IMG/VR virus record: IMGVR_UViG_3300021440_000058
Coordinates: 1-41,409 of that record
Source of the DNA: a virus
Strand: one strand, 5' to 3'
Length of the DNA stretch: 41,409 nucleotides
Under the pieces are notes generated by a model. The model was given only the letters and a program-made list of their open reading frames with translations. It was not told where the DNA came from and did no database searches. Each line of letters begins with the position of its first letter. The stretch's first letter is position 1. Below, one piece after another: positions 28,199 through 35,350 of this stretch. The translations under genes and the position numbers were made by a program.

Positions 28199-30856
28199 GT
28201 GGCGCTATCCGAATGTATTGCCGGTCTGATCAAGGACGGGCTGATCAGCAAGGCCAAAGGCAGCGAAGCCGAGGTGCTGTATGACCGGCATTTCCAGCGG
28301 CTGAAGCGCAGCAAGGGCATGATGGCAGCCGCCAGCGAGGCGAGCGATCTGACGATTGCCAAACTGAAGGGCGATGCAGCAGCGGCGCGGCGCGGCAAGA
28401 TCAGCACGGCGATGGCGCAGGTGCGGGCGCTGGAGGACATGAAGACCTATGCCGGCGGCGTGATGCAGGATGGGTTGATCGACCCGCGATCGGCGACGGC
28501 GCTGGCCGTCTGGGATGATCGCGCCCGCTATATGGACCTTGAGGCGCAGCATGAAGCGGTGCGGGCGACTTACCATGCAACGCTCGATGCCGGGCTGAAG
28601 GCCAACCGGGCGACCATGCTGGGGCGGGTGCGCGATCCGGCGCTGGAAGAGGATATTCTGGCAGCGGCCTATGGCGAGAAGGTTGATTCGATCAACGCCC
28701 GGGAAATCGCCGAGAATGCCCAGAAGGTTGCCGAGCTGGCGCGGCAGCAGTTCAACGAGGGCGGCGGGCATATCGGCAAGATCGATGACTGGCACTGGGT
28801 GCAGGATCACAGCGGCGAAAAATTCATGGCGGCGGGCTATGATGGCTGGAAGGCAATGGTTACCGGAGCTGACGAGCGCGGGGTGCCGATCCTGAAGCTG
28901 GCCAGCATGATCGACCATGAAACCGGCCTGCCGTTCGAGCCTGAAGGCGAGAGCTTCGACAGGGCACTGCGCCAGATGTACCAGAATGTAACCACGGATG
29001 GCCGGGCGACAATGGGCATTGGCCAACCCAAGGGCGCGGCGCTGTACAACCGGCATGCCGAAGAGCGGTTCTTTGTGTTCAGCGATTCGAAGACGCATCT
29101 GGCCTATGCCGCGCAGTTCGGGAAGAGCGGCGTTTGGCAGGGCATGATGCACCATCTGGACCGCATGGCGCGTGATGTGGCGGCGATACAGCGCTTTGGC
29201 GCGAACCCGGATGCGACGATCCGCTTTGTTGGCGACACGCTGATCCAGCAGGCGGCGGAGAGGGTGGGGTTCAAGCCCTATGTCAAAGCGAAGCTGCTGA
29301 AGAACCCGATCGAGTTTGCCCGGCAGAAGCTGCGGCCCGATCCACAGGACCGCGCGCATAGTGCGGCGAAAGAGCTTCAGGCGAGCTATGATGTGTTCAT
29401 GGGCAAGCATGACCTGCAAATCCCGCGCAGTCGCAAGGTTGCGGCGGGGTTCGATGCCTTCCGGTCATGGGAAGGATCGGCCAAGCTGGGCGGGGCATTC
29501 TGGTCTGCGACTACGGGCGATAAGGCGACGGCGGCGGTAACGCGCAGCTTTAACGGGCTGGGGCACCAAGGCTGGCTGACCGATTATCTCAAATTGCTGG
29601 CGCCGACCGAGAACAGCCTGGAGCACCGGCAAATGCTGATCCGGCATGGCGCGCTGGCGGCGGACTGGGCACATTCGGGCGCGCAGGCGCAGCGACAGAT
29701 GGGCGAGGAATTTCAGGGCGAGCTATCGCGCCGACTGGCGGAGCTGACGATTCGCGCCTCTGGCCTGTCAAAGCATACCGACATCGAGCGGCAATTGTTC
29801 GTGCAGCACTTCAATGCCGGGATCGCGGACAATGTGCATCTGCCATTCGACAAGCTGAACCCGAAACTGGCCAAGGGGCTGGATAATTACGGCATCGGCG
29901 CGGCAGAGTGGGATAAGCTGCGGGCCACGCCGCTGGAACCGGCGCATGGCACGGTGTGGTTCAATCCAATGGCGATCGAGGACGGCGCGCTGCGCGATCG
30001 ATACCTGCGAATGGTCCACACGGAAAAGCGCTTTGCCGTGCCCGAGGCTGATCTGCGCACGCGGACGATGCTGAACAGCAATTTCCAGCGCGGCACGGTG
30101 TTTGGCGAGGCGATGAAGAGCCTGTTCCTGTTCAAGGGCTTTGGCCTGATTTTGGGGAACACGCACGGGCGGCGGGCGCTGAGTATGGGCGGCATGGCAG
30201 GCTTGAAGCAAGGCGCTGTTGGCATAGGTGCGCCGATGCTCGCCTATGCGCTGCGGATGAGCGTGTTTTCGATGGTCGCGGGTGCGGTAGCAATCCAGAT
30301 TCATAACCTGCTGCGCGGTAACGATCCCGAGCCGATGGACAGCGCAGCCTTTGCCGGTGCTGCCGAAGCGCAGGGCGGTGGCTGGGGCATCTTCGGCGAT
30401 TTCCTGAAGCAGAGCGACAACCGCTTTGGCGGCGGGATTGCCACGACGATTGCCGGGCCGGGCGGGCAAACGGTGCAGAACGTGCTCGATCTGACCTGGG
30501 GGAATATGTCCAGGGCGAACAAGGGCGAAAAAGTCAACGTTGGGCGCGATATCGTCAAGATCATGCGGCAGGAAGTGCCGGTGGCGAGTTCACTTTGGTA
30601 TCTGCGTCCGGCCTATGACCGGCTGCTGATCCATGAAATGGATGCGATGATCAACCCGGATCACGATGCCGCCGAGGCACGGGCGATCCAGCGGGCTGAC
30701 CGGGCAGGCGCTGCCTATTTTGCGCCGCCCGGATCGGGCATGTCATCATGGCGTGCACCGGACTGGGGCAATGCCATCGGGCAGCCTTCGGTGCCGGAGA
30801 ATGTGGCGGCGCGTGAGGCGGCGCTGGCAAAGGCGGATGCACCTGCCGCGCCTTGA
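28199..30856 (+). CDS. large internal virion / ejection protein, 885 aa
   Basis: This very long helical protein ends the ejection cluster. The N-terminal 200 residues are charged helices. The middle resembles phage internal proteins (SHAEERFFVFSDS-like HAEERFFVFSDS). Two hydrophobic stretches near residues 675-705 (VGIGAPMLAYALRMSVFSMVAGAVAIQI in turn) could insert in the membrane. The tail is Gly/Pro-rich (YFAPPGSGMSSWRAPDWG). GGGAG lies 9 nt before the GTG start. It probably works with the preceding protein in genome translocation. No enzyme motif was seen. Confidence 0.65.
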   Translation: MALSECIAGLIKDGLISKAKGSEAEVLYDRHFQRLKRSKGMMAAASEASDLTIAKLKGDAAAARRGKISTAMAQVRALEDMKTYAGGVMQDGLIDPRSATALAVWDDRARYMDLEAQHEAVRATYHATLDAGLKANRATMLGRVRDPALEEDILAAAYGEKVDSINAREIAENAQKVAELARQQFNEGGGHIGKIDDWHWVQDHSGEKFMAAGYDGWKAMVTGADERGVPILKLASMIDHETGLPFEPEGESFDRALRQMYQNVTTDGRATMGIGQPKGAALYNRHAEERFFVFSDSKTHLAYAAQFGKSGVWQGMMHHLDRMARDVAAIQRFGANPDATIRFVGDTLIQQAAERVGFKPYVKAKLLKNPIEFARQKLRPDPQDRAHSAAKELQASYDVFMGKHDLQIPRSRKVAAGFDAFRSWEGSAKLGGAFWSATTGDKATAAVTRSFNGLGHQGWLTDYLKLLAPTENSLEHRQMLIRHGALAADWAHSGAQAQRQMGEEFQGELSRRLAELTIRASGLSKHTDIERQLFVQHFNAGIADNVHLPFDKLNPKLAKGLDNYGIGAAEWDKLRATPLEPAHGTVWFNPMAIEDGALRDRYLRMVHTEKRFAVPEADLRTRTMLNSNFQRGTVFGEAMKSLFLFKGFGLILGNTHGRRALSMGGMAGLKQGAVGIGAPMLAYALRMSVFSMVAGAVAIQIHNLLRGNDPEPMDSAAFAGAAEAQGGGWGIFGDFLKQSDNRFGGGIATTIAGPGGQTVQNVLDLTWGNMSRANKGEKVNVGRDIVKIMRQEVPVASSLWYLRPAYDRLLIHEMDAMINPDHDAAEARAIQRADRAGAAYFAPPGSGMSSWRAPDWGNAIGQPSVPENVAAREAALAKADAPAAP

Positions 30857-30881
30857 CCTGACGGCCTCGATTCGATAACAG
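30853..30881 (+). promoter_or_regulatory. putative tail-fibre promoter with operator half-site
   Basis: TTGACC (30853-30858), a 17-bp spacer and TAACAG (30876-30881) form a weak promoter. The downstream end, CGATTCGATAACA (30868-30880), includes the GATAACA half of the CI-type operator. It shares CGATTCGATAA with the capsid promoter region. The other half-site is absent. It lies in the 106-bp gap before the fibre gene, the only gap in the tail region after 20 kb. Confidence 0.4.
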
Positions 30882-30962
30882 CAGCGCACCGGGGACCCTT
30901 CCAACCCGTCCCGGCCTTAGTCGCTCGCATGGTGCGATGCGCGATCAGGTCGGGCGCTTGGT

Positions 30963-33230
30963 ATGACAGTTTCTTCCCCCTCCATCGTTTCGCACAGCTA
31001 TATTCCGGGCGGGGCCATGCTGGCTGAATCGCTGGCCGGGCTGGTCGCGATTTCGGCCAGTGATCTGGTTGTGACCGATCCTGACGGCGTGGTGCAGGTG
31101 CAGGGCACGGATTACGAGATCACCGGCAATCTGCGGACGGGAACGGCATCGATCCGCACGCTGCGGGCCTATCCGGTTGGGGTGGCGCTGGACGTGCGGC
31201 GCGTGACTGACCGGGTGCAGAAGGCTTCGATTCCGTTCGGTCAACCGCTGCCATCACAGGCGATCGAGCGCGAGCTGGACCGGCAGGCGCTGATCAGCGG
31301 CGAACAGGACGTGGAGATGACGCGGGCGGTCCGCGTTCCGGTGGGGCAGGTCGGCCCGGATTTTCCGTCGCTGGACGATGCCGAGGGCCATGTGCTTGGC
31401 GTGGCTGGCGGAAAACTTATCCCGGTGCAGAATGACCTGATATCGGCGGCTTCGGATGCGGCGCTGGCATCAACGGCGCGCATGTTGGCGCAAGCTGCCG
31501 CTGCCAGCGCTAATGCAAGCGAAGTGATTTCAACGGCAGATTTGGCGGGCTGCAATGTAGCATTGGCGCAGGCTATGTTGGCTGCGCTGGCAGCGGGAGC
31601 CTATGACCATTCATATGCGGCTGTGGTTCCCGCAGGGATCGCAAATGGCAAGCCTTACTGGACGGCCTCAGCGGACAGCAAGGGGCTGCTGCTTTGGAAG
31701 AACAACGCGGGCGCGCCCGCCGCTGTACTTAACCCTGACACATCACAGGTTGAAATTCCTAACTCGATCGCGGTTGCTGACTTGACCGCATTGGCTGGCA
31801 TTCTCGCGGGTGTAACTGGCTCGGCGCTGGTATCGGTGGGCTATGCAGGGACGCTAGCAGAACCTTGGGATGGTGGCGCAACCATGACTGCCGTAGGCGG
31901 TCCATGGAAATACGTTATCGGCAAGGCGGCAGGCGGTGGGCCGCTTCAAAAAATGTCCTTTGGTGTCTCAACCTTTGGTCTCGGCACTGGCGTTCTCAAT
32001 GTGCTGATCATGGAAGAGGATACAGTATTCCCGACTTTGAAGGTGGTTTCGAGCCATGCTGTCACGATCGGCGCTTCAGGACAGGTTGACATTACTGCCG
32101 CCGATTTCGGCGCGATCACGTTAACCGCCGATCAATATGTCGGTTTTTCAATTCCTGCAGGCTCGATCACTTTGTTGGGCAAGCGCGCAACCACACCGGT
32201 AACCTTTGTAAAAAATGGACCGGCTTCGCTTACCTCAGGTACTGATACCTTTGTCGCACTCGGCGGGGGAGACTCGATATTCGCGCGCTTCACCCAACTC
32301 GCCGAAACGCTTCAGGTCAAGGAAGCTAACTTTGATACGTCGCTTGCTTCCATCCCCAAACTCGCTGTCAGCGCATCTCCAAAACAATGGTTGATCGTGC
32401 CGATCTGCGGACAGTCGCATGGTGAGCCGCATTCGGGGACCGATCCTGTAATCATCCTACCGACGGGGATTGCGAAAAAATATTACGGCTCGAACCCAAC
32501 ACTGACGCTCAATCTTACCGATTTTGTCAAAGATCCTGTTGGGCCTACGCTCGGCATTGCTGACAACACACACCAAAGCGGGATCGCGCCTGCTCTCGTT
32601 CAAGAAATATGGGCGCGCACCGGCATGGGTGTTATTATTGTTCCATGCGCAGAAGGCGGCTCTGGCCTCATTTCCGAAGGCCTTGGAGGTGGACGGAATT
32701 GGGCACCTCCCGGCACTGCGGGAGCGAGTGACGGCGGAGGCATTCTGCGAGCTGAAGCCTTGGCCCGTATTCAAAATGCGATGCAGGCGGCGACCGACGC
32801 GGGATTGGCCTGGCAGCTTGGACCGATGGTTTGGACGCAGGGCGGGACCGAGAGCTTGCGCTACGACCATGCCGTAGGGGTGCCGTGGACAGACTTCGGC
32901 GGCAATGTGATCACCGCTGCCAATCGTGCGGCGGCGCTCGGGGTGTTATTTACGTGGTTCCGCACACAACTTGCGCGGCCGAATTTACCTGTCGTGATTA
33001 GCTATGACCCGCCGAAAAACACAGGCGTAACGGCGGGTACGTTGATGGTGAACCAGTCGCTCAAAGATTATGTCGCAAGCGATGAGCACGCCTATCTTGG
33101 CTACACTGCCATTCAGAATTGGGCGGCGCGCGGGATCATGATCGATACCTACCATGGCAACGGTGTCGCCTATGATGAAATGGGCGCGCACCTTGGCCGT
33201 GCAGCCGCAAATGTGGCGTACAAGGCATGA
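30963..33230 (+). CDS. tail fibre with C-terminal SGNH esterase-like domain, 755 aa
   Basis: The N-terminal 150 residues are a T7-type fibre head: SHSYIPGGAMLAESLAGLVA, RVTDRVQKASIPFGQPLPSQ and IERELDRQALISGEQDVEMTR. An Ala-rich helical shaft follows. Residues 470-755 look like an SGNH/GDSL esterase: GQSHGE with Ser at about 485, a Gly-rich block (CAEGGSGLISEG), WTQGGTESL, and D728-x-x-H731 in DTYHGN. It probably removes acetyl groups from host surface polysaccharide while binding. From about 31.7 kb the DNA is less GC-rich, with mixed codon use, suggesting that the tip was exchanged. No reverse transcriptase or repeat of a diversity element is present. Confidence 0.75.
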   Translation: MTVSSPSIVSHSYIPGGAMLAESLAGLVAISASDLVVTDPDGVVQVQGTDYEITGNLRTGTASIRTLRAYPVGVALDVRRVTDRVQKASIPFGQPLPSQAIERELDRQALISGEQDVEMTRAVRVPVGQVGPDFPSLDDAEGHVLGVAGGKLIPVQNDLISAASDAALASTARMLAQAAAASANASEVISTADLAGCNVALAQAMLAALAAGAYDHSYAAVVPAGIANGKPYWTASADSKGLLLWKNNAGAPAAVLNPDTSQVEIPNSIAVADLTALAGILAGVTGSALVSVGYAGTLAEPWDGGATMTAVGGPWKYVIGKAAGGGPLQKMSFGVSTFGLGTGVLNVLIMEEDTVFPTLKVVSSHAVTIGASGQVDITAADFGAITLTADQYVGFSIPAGSITLLGKRATTPVTFVKNGPASLTSGTDTFVALGGGDSIFARFTQLAETLQVKEANFDTSLASIPKLAVSASPKQWLIVPICGQSHGEPHSGTDPVIILPTGIAKKYYGSNPTLTLNLTDFVKDPVGPTLGIADNTHQSGIAPALVQEIWARTGMGVIIVPCAEGGSGLISEGLGGGRNWAPPGTAGASDGGGILRAEALARIQNAMQAATDAGLAWQLGPMVWTQGGTESLRYDHAVGVPWTDFGGNVITAANRAAALGVLFTWFRTQLARPNLPVVISYDPPKNTGVTAGTLMVNQSLKDYVASDEHAYLGYTAIQNWAARGIMIDTYHGNGVAYDEMGAHLGRAAANVAYKA

Positions 33231-33454
33231 GCGGTGAACTTGCGACGGGGCGCACGATTACTGATGCGGATGCGGCGGCTGTGGCAAAGGCCCTGAAGGC
33301 CGAATTTGCCAAAGAGCTTCGCAACGAGGCGGGCAAAGGGTTGCTCGATCTGGTCAAGAAGGGGCTGTTCTGGATCGTGCTGCTGCTCGCGCTGCACGGG
33401 CTGGGAGTTGACCGCGATGTGCTGGCCAATGTGGCTGGCCAAGTGACCAAGTAG
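33227..33454 (+). CDS. small single-span membrane protein, holin-like, 75 aa
   Basis: Residues 1-45 are charged and helical (DADAAAVAKALKAEFAKELRNEAGKG). One hydrophobic segment (about 46-60, GLFWIVLLLALHGLGV) follows with a short tail. The start overlaps the fibre stop (ATGA), and it is the first gene of the lysis group. It may be a holin partner or antiholin. Single-span topology alone does not decide. Confidence 0.6.
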   Translation: MSGELATGRTITDADAAAVAKALKAEFAKELRNEAGKGLLDLVKKGLFWIVLLLALHGLGVDRDVLANVAGQVTK

Positions 33455-33463
33455 GAGGCGGCG

Positions 33464-34003
33464 ATGGCATTTCCCAAGGGCTATGAATGGCTGGGCACGG
33501 TAGGCCCGCTGCCGAAGATCATCTCTGAAGCGCTGGCGCTCTATGGCACGCTCGAATCGCCGGGCGCGGCGGATAATCCGGTGATCCTTGGCTGGGCCAA
33601 GGAAGTGGGCAAGGACGTTGCCGCTGCCTATGGCCATGATGCGGTGCCGTGGTGCGGGCTGTTCGCTGCGGTTGTTGCCAAGCGCGCTGACAAGCCGGTG
33701 ATTGCCGGGCCGCTGTGGGCGGCGAACTGGGCCAAGTTCGGCACGGCGGCGGATCATGCCTCGCTGGGCGATGTTCTGGTGTTCCAGCGGCCCGGTGGCG
33801 GGCATGTGGGCTTTTACCTCGCCGAGGATGAAAGCGCCTATCATGTGCTGGGCGGCAACCAAGGCGACAAGGTGTGCATTTCGCGCGTGGCCAAGAGTCG
33901 CTGCGTGGCGGTGCGCCGCCCGATCTGGGCGACGGCGCAACCTGCCAGCGTGAAGCCCTACCATGTCGCTGCCAGCGGCGCGCTTTCGGAGAATGAGGCA
34001 TGA
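33464..34003 (+). CDS. endolysin, NlpC/P60-CHAP-like (TIGR02594 type), 179 aa
   Basis: Cell-wall hydrolase for lysis. Residues include GWAKEVGKDVA...DAVPWCGLFAAVVAKRA with the likely catalytic Cys64, and LGDVLVFQRPGGGHVGFYL with His114. A third polar residue in GGNQGDKV follows. The WC-x-F...GHVGFY pairing is the mark of small phage lysins of this cysteine-peptidase group. There is no signal peptide, so release through a holin is needed. A strong AGGAGG ribosome site precedes the ATG. Confidence 0.8.
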   Translation: MAFPKGYEWLGTVGPLPKIISEALALYGTLESPGAADNPVILGWAKEVGKDVAAAYGHDAVPWCGLFAAVVAKRADKPVIAGPLWAANWAKFGTAADHASLGDVLVFQRPGGGHVGFYLAEDESAYHVLGGNQGDKVCISRVAKSRCVAVRRPIWATAQPASVKPYHVAASGALSENEA

Positions 34004-34251
34004 ACAGAATTCATCTTCGCGCCTATGAGCTTGCCGCTCTTTGGGCAATTGCCATCGGGGCGCTCATTCTTGGCGGGTACATGGTCTATCTGGGCCGCGC
34101 TGGCGAGGCCTTTGGTTCGCTGCTGGGTATCATCCCGCTGTGCATCAATCGTATTGGCAACGCTGGTCAGGCGCAGGCCATGCAATCAATGGTCGACCAC
34201 CTTGCGCGATCAACCCCAAGCGACCCTGTAAAACCGGAAGGAACCGACTGA
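34000..34251 (+). CDS. putative holin, two-span, 83 aa
   Basis: Two close hydrophobic segments (about 10-31, ELAALWAIAIGALILGGYMV, and 37-50, AFGSLLGIIPLCI) are followed by a polar, charged C-terminus. Size, topology and overlap with the endolysin gene (ATGA) suit a class II-type holin. It would permeabilise the inner membrane to release the endolysin. No sequence family was recognised. Confidence 0.6.
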   Translation: MNRIHLRAYELAALWAIAIGALILGGYMVYLGRAGEAFGSLLGIIPLCINRIGNAGQAQAMQSMVDHLARSTPSDPVKPEGTD

Positions 34252-34643
34252 TGTTGAAACGCCTCTATTTTGCCCTGTGCGCCTCGCTGGCGCTGTGTGC
34301 GTGCAGTCTTGGTGGGTTGGCCTCCACGGGCGCGGCTGTAGCTGACGCGGCGGGCGCTCCGGCCCCTGCGTCGGTTGCCAACAAGACGGTGCTGGACGAG
34401 CAGGCGGCGCTGGGGGTTGAGCTGGCCTATAAGGCGGCGCGGCTTTCGATGGAAACGGCAGTCGATGCCGGTCTGCTAAAGGGCGCGGGCGCGACCAAGG
34501 CGGCGGCAATCGACAATCAGGCCTATCTGGCCGTGGCGACGGTTCGGCAGGCTTACCGGGCTGGCAATGCGGCCAGCTACAAAGAGGCGCTGGAGGCGGC
34601 GCGGGCGGTCATTTCTGACCTAATTGCAGCGCGGGGTAACTGA
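34251..34643 (+). CDS. small lipoprotein, lysis region, 130 aa
   Basis: The signal sequence MLKRLYFALCASLALCACSLGG ends in a Cys-rich lipobox-like site (LCAC), so a lipid-anchored protein is likely. The mature part is helical (TVLDEQAALGVELAYKAARL, then QAYLAVATVRQAYRAG). It takes the place where spanins usually are, but there is no second membrane span (u-spanin) or nested Rz1 frame. A spanin substitute or surface-exclusion lipoprotein are both possible. GGAAGGA precedes the ATG at 34251, which shares a base with the holin stop. Confidence 0.6.
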   Translation: MLKRLYFALCASLALCACSLGGLASTGAAVADAAGAPAPASVANKTVLDEQAALGVELAYKAARLSMETAVDAGLLKGAGATKAAAIDNQAYLAVATVRQAYRAGNAASYKEALEAARAVISDLIAARGN

Positions 34644-34644
34644 C

Positions 34645-34857
34645 ATGCTGACCGACCTTCTCAAGCTGCTGCCGATTGTCGGCGCTGTTGTGGCGCGCAA
34701 GGATGAGTTCGTGGACTGGTATCATTCGATGACCGACGCCCTGCACCCGAATGATCAGGCGATTGCCAAGCTGGCGCTGGCCGACATTCAGGCCGACAAT
34801 GACGAGGGCCATGCCCGGCTGCAGCAGAAGCTGGCAGCGGCGGCGAACCGGGGCTAA
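34645..34857 (+). CDS. small helical protein ending the late operon, 70 aa
   Basis: Unrecognised 70-residue helical protein (MLTDLLKLLPIVGAVVARKDEF...). It has a short hydrophobic N-terminal helix and a charged C-terminal helix (IQADNDEGHARLQQKLAAA). The ATG at 34645 directly follows the lipoprotein stop. It is the last rightward gene before attP. The N-terminal hydrophobic stretch (LLKLLPIVGAVVA) could associate with membrane, as in small lysis accessory proteins. Confidence 0.5.
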   Translation: MLTDLLKLLPIVGAVVARKDEFVDWYHSMTDALHPNDQAIAKLALADIQADNDEGHARLQQKLAAAANRG

Positions 34858-34916
34858 GGCGTTATCGAATCCGCAACTTTTCGCGCGGGTTCATTCTGAC
34901 TTTGGCGATATAGGCG

Positions 34917-34968
34917 CACAATCCTTGTTATTTTCTGCAAGCTAGGTGCTTGAAATAACGGGATTGTG
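34917..34968. terminator. long interrupted hairpin between late operon and attP core
   Basis: CACAATCC / GGATTGTG (34917-34924, 34961-34968), GTTATTT / AAATAAC (34927-34933, 34953-34959) and CAAGC / GCTTG (34938-34942, 34948-34952) give 20 pairs around a TAGGT loop. It lies between convergent genes (ends at 34857 and 35096), so a bidirectional terminator is plausible. It abuts the att core by 3 bp. An alternative is a protein-binding dyad used in integration. Confidence 0.55.
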
Positions 34969-34971
34969 TGC

Positions 34972-35018
34972 AGCCTTCCAAGCTAGCTAGGCGGGTTCGA
35001 TTCCCGCTACCCGCTCCA
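34972..35018 (+). other. attP: attP core: 3' half of tRNA-Gly(UCC)
   Basis: The sequence has the anticodon loop CTTCCAA (anticodon TCC), 3' stem GCTAG, a 4-nt variable loop, a perfect T arm (GCGGG-TTCGATT-CCCGC), acceptor strand TACCCGC, discriminator T and CCA. No 5' half is present: the bases upstream cannot form the D arm or acceptor partner. The 5' anticodon stem is already broken after three pairs, so identity with the host gene probably starts there. Integration would restore the host tRNA. The integrase gene is 330 bp away. Confidence 0.8.
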
Positions 35019-35095
35019 GCCTTTTGTGGCGGATTTCTGCGGTTTCACGTGGAACAATCAGACTTTGGCAGCGCGGCATTCTGACTCAGGCAGAG

Positions 35096-35350
35096 TCAGA
35101 ATTCTGACTTTCTCTTCGGCGATTTGCGATGGACCTGGTAAATTGTGGTCCCGGTTTGCTTGAATTCATGCGCCATGAGCGTGAAGTGGGGTACCGCTTC
35201 CAAATCTGAAGCCAGTACTTCGATCCTTCCCCCGGCTGCCAGTACCAGCGCGATAATTGCCTGCGCTGTATCGCGCTGTGCAGCGTCAAGGCGCTGTTGC
35301 AGATTGGCAATGATGCGGGACTGCTCGATGAATGCTGCATCGTCCATCAT
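35096..35350 (-). CDS. small protein downstream of integrase, 84 aa
   Basis: 84 residues: a helical N-terminal half (FIEQSRIIANLQQRLDAAQRDTAQAIIALVL) that may form a coiled coil, then a mixed half ending in a basic tail (QVHRKSPKRKSEF). The ATG at 35350 overlaps the integrase stop (ATGA); a second ATG follows directly. It extends into the right-arm repeats of attP. The location and basic tail suggest an excisionase or integration helper, but no Xis/HTH pattern is visible. Confidence 0.55.
   Translation of the reverse strand: MMDDAAFIEQSRIIANLQQRLDAAQRDTAQAIIALVLAAGGRIEVLASDLEAVPHFTLMAHEFKQTGTTIYQVHRKSPKRKSEF

Larger units (their letters stand above)
34893..35114. repeat. repeated TTCTGACT motifs flanking the att core; candidate integrase arm sites
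   Basis: ATTCTGACTTTGGC (34893-34906) lies left of the core. To the right are GACTTTGGC (35061-35069), ATTCTGACTCAGGC (35078-35091), the inverse GAGTCAGAAT (35093-35102) and ATTCTGACTTTCTC (35101-35114). Copies on both sides of the crossover, at 70-100 bp, are the arrangement of arm-type sites bound by the N-terminal domain of lambda-type integrases. ATTCTGACTC-AGGCA-GAGTCAGAAT is a perfect 10-bp dyad. Confidence 0.55.

Noticed and set aside
30963-33230. Diversity-generating retroelement at the fibre, as in BPP-1
   Set aside because: No reverse transcriptase gene, no template repeat copy of the fibre end and no accessory gene in the window.
34972-35018. A complete phage-encoded tRNA
   Set aside because: Only the 3' half from the anticodon region is present; no D arm or 5' acceptor strand upstream.
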